Below, in pieces: positions 6,875-8,168 of a stretch of DNA of 8,168 nt. The notes under the pieces were generated by a model that was not told the DNA's origin, did no database searches, and saw only the letters and a program-made list of their open reading frames with translations. The stretch lies in the NCBI GenBank assembly GCA_030951095.1, contig JAUZQI010000175.1, positions 1 to 8,168 on the forward strand, given 5' to 3'. Source of the stretch: Mariprofundus sp. GTDB lineage: Bacteria; Pseudomonadota; Zetaproteobacteria; Mariprofundales; Mariprofundaceae. Position 1 is the first letter of the stretch; each line of letters begins with the position of its first letter. The position numbers were made by a program, and so were the translations under genes.

Positions 6875-7249
6875 TCAGGCTGCAGTCATGGCTTTAGCCA
6901 TAGCTTGCTGGAATTTTTCCATGCTGACAGGCTTGTTTATTATTGTGGCGTTATAGTGGTCTGCTCGCTGAAGTTGGTTGTCTTCGGCATAAGCTGTAAT
7001 CATAATGATAGGAATATTGGTTCCCAGCTGTCTTATGTGTTCAATCAGTTCCAGACCATCCATTTTTGGCATGCAGAAATCAGTGATCACCATGTCAAAA
7101 TGATTGTTTTCCTGAAGAAAGGCCTTCAGGGCTTCTTTACCATTTTCAGCCAGGACCGATGTGTGCTCTAAACGTGCCAGCATAGACTGGTGAATTTTGA
7201 GAATATCAGGAACATCATCGACCAGCAGAACATGGCAGTTTGATGGGCA
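6875..7249 (-). CDS. CheY-type receiver domain, in frame with the upstream kinase but cut off from it by a TGA
   Basis: Receiver domains accept a phosphate from a histidine kinase on a conserved aspartate. About 124 codons follow the kinase TGA in the same frame. The acidic pair is in VLLVDD (codons 11-12 after the stop), the phospho-acceptor is in VITDFCMPKMDG (D57), the switch threonine is in IMITAYAE (T85) and the conserved lysine is in INKP (K106). All hallmark residues are present. No output domain follows; the protein ends TAA-free at MAKAMTAA with TGA at 6875-6877. There is no in-frame ATG, GTG or TTG before VLLVDD; the first ATG (7183) would delete the acidic pocket. An ATG at 7250 overlaps the kinase stop (TGATG) but is in another frame and stops after 11 codons. 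The receiver is therefore either the tail of a hybrid kinase split by a nonsense codon, or a separate gene whose start is hidden by a one-base frameshift. Confidence 0.8.
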   Translation of the reverse strand, partial: CPSNCHVLLVDDVPDILKIHQSMLARLEHTSVLAENGKEALKAFLQENNHFDMVITDFCMPKMDGLELIEHIRQLGTNIPIIMITAYAEDNQLQRADHYNATIINKPVSMEKFQQAMAKAMTAA

Positions 7250-8168
7250 TCAGGTTGGTGGTTCCTGTTCATTCAGGCTGGTGGCACGCTTATTTTCCTT
7301 CACCGTGGTGGTGTTGCTCTCCGGGATATAAGGGGGCAGGTGAATGATAAATCGGGTTTTTTGATTGGGAATGGATTCGACTTCAATGCTACCATGATTT
7401 CGTTTGATAATCTGTTGCACTGTTGTCAGCCCCAGGCCTGTCCCCCCCTGGCTGCTTTTGGACGTCCAAAATGCCTCGAAAACATTATCCATATCCTCGT
7501 CTAATATGCCGGAACCGTTGTCTGTAACATGGATGCGCATACAGGGATGGCCGGGTCTGGATAAACGATGCTCGGGATAACTGCAGATATGAACATGGAT
7601 TTGGCCGCTTTTGTCTATCGCCTGTGCGGCATTATTTATCAGGTTAATAAGAATTTGTTCGATTTCAATCATGCTGATAGCAACATCATGCAGTGGCGTA
7701 TCAACTTGGCCGTTAAGCTGGATATAGGGCGGCATTTGCAAGCGAGCGAGGCTTATAATGTTTTCCAGCCGTTTCACGACCAGTGGCCCTTCAGTGCAGC
7801 CGGAAATACTGTTTTTTTTATGGCTTTTGCTCAGCTCCAGCAGATGTGTGATAAGTTCCGAACCCCGCTCGCCGGCGGCAATGATGGCATTCAGTTGTAG
7901 TATGGATGATTTGTCCTGAGTACTCATTTGTAATACTTCGGCGTTACCGATCATGTTGGTCAGCACATTACGGAAGTCATGCACAATACCTGCAACTAGA
8001 GTCGACATGTACCCCTCTCTATGCACAGACTCCAGTTCCTTCTGCATGGCTTCGCGCTCTGAAATATCAAGCACAAAACAGACGCCAATCCAGCGGTTAT
8101 GCCAGCGCATGCAGATGGCTGTACATAGCAGTTTGAGAATGTTGCCGGATCTATCCTTGCTTCTGATA
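7250..8168 (-). CDS. PAS-containing sensor histidine kinase, 5' end outside the window
   Basis: The frame is open to the right edge (an ATG at 8110 is internal), so the sensor part is truncated by the window. The visible start, IRSKDRSGNILKLLCTAICM through WIGVCFVLDISERE, reads as the end of a PAS/PAC domain. A short helix leads to the phosphotransfer segment LVAGIVHDFRNVLTNMIGNAEVL, where the H in VHDFRN (codon at 7979-7981) is the phosphorylated histidine; this HDF(N/R)N style is typical of NtrB-like and hybrid kinases. The ATPase domain has the N box (LINLINNAAQAI), G1 (VTDNGSGIL), an F box (FEAFWTSK) and G2 (GGTGLGLTTVQQII). It ends GSIEVESIPNQKTRFIIHLPPYIP, then a linker of about 26 residues and TGA. 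The linker and the receiver directly after it resemble one hybrid kinase. No transmembrane segment is visible in the part present. It is convergent with truA and probably unrelated to the biosynthetic run. Confidence 0.9.
   Translation of the reverse strand, partial: IRSKDRSGNILKLLCTAICMRWHNRWIGVCFVLDISEREAMQKELESVHREGYMSTLVAGIVHDFRNVLTNMIGNAEVLQMSTQDKSSILQLNAIIAAGERGSELITHLLELSKSHKKNSISGCTEGPLVVKRLENIISLARLQMPPYIQLNGQVDTPLHDVAISMIEIEQILINLINNAAQAIDKSGQIHVHICSYPEHRLSRPGHPCMRIHVTDNGSGILDEDMDNVFEAFWTSKSSQGGTGLGLTTVQQIIKRNHGSIEVESIPNQKTRFIIHLPPYIPESNTTTVKENKRATSLNEQEPPT

Noticed and set aside
6865..6878. CTGAA/TTCAG palindrome at the receiver stop as a terminator
   Set aside because: The stem is only 5 bp, AT-rich, with no T-run after it on the minus strand.
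7250..7252. TGA as a selenocysteine codon joining kinase and receiver
   Set aside because: The codon falls in a flexible linker where selenocysteine would have no role, and no convincing SECIS-like hairpin follows; only a very small TGATG/CATCA palindrome is present.
1..8168. Reassigned genetic code explaining the internal stops
   Set aside because: TAA, TAG and TGA each end at least one intact gene at the expected place in this window, and all three stops would have to be reassigned at once.

Overview
The window looks like a core-chromosome segment of a Gram-negative proteobacterium. The order leuB-asd-fimV-truA is the arrangement known from gamma- and betaproteobacteria such as Pseudomonas. 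Here it is joined directly behind glyA-nrdR, a pair also common in proteobacteria. The combination, the divergent FimV and the extra transporter gene would fit a lineage outside the classical gammaproteobacteria, for example a Zetaproteobacterium. That placement is an inference from gene order and protein style, not something the sequence proves.

Layout: positions 1-6709 form one uninterrupted plus-strand run with tight spacing (glyA end, nrdR, leuB, asd, fimV, a possible 18-codon ORF, a CbiQ/EcfT-like membrane protein, truA). leuB/asd overlap by 1 nt and ecfT-like/truA by 4 nt, so much of the run is probably co-transcribed and partly translationally coupled. It mixes one-carbon metabolism (GlyA), nucleotide-reductase regulation (NrdR), leucine and aspartate-family biosynthesis (LeuB, Asd), a polar organiser of type IV pili (FimV/HubP-like), an orphan transporter subunit and a tRNA pseudouridine synthase. 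Positions 6710-6874 are a convergent intergenic region with four nearly back-to-back stem-loops. Positions 6875-8168 (minus strand) carry a PAS-HisKA-HATPase sensor kinase, open at the right edge, followed in the same frame by a receiver domain.

The most striking property is that three otherwise well-conserved reading frames each contain one in-frame stop and no loss of frame. These are TAA in glyA (81-83), TAG in leuB (1258-1260), and TGA between the kinase and its receiver (7250-7252, minus strand). All three stop codons also end intact genes nearby, so a global code change is not supported. Sequence error, recent decay or nonsense suppression are the alternatives.

The second point of interest is the 6710-6822 intergenic structure. 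On the plus strand three of its hairpins expose GGA in the loop, two of them as CAGGA, which resembles CsrA/RsmA-binding RNA. No complete new defence or mobile system was seen.
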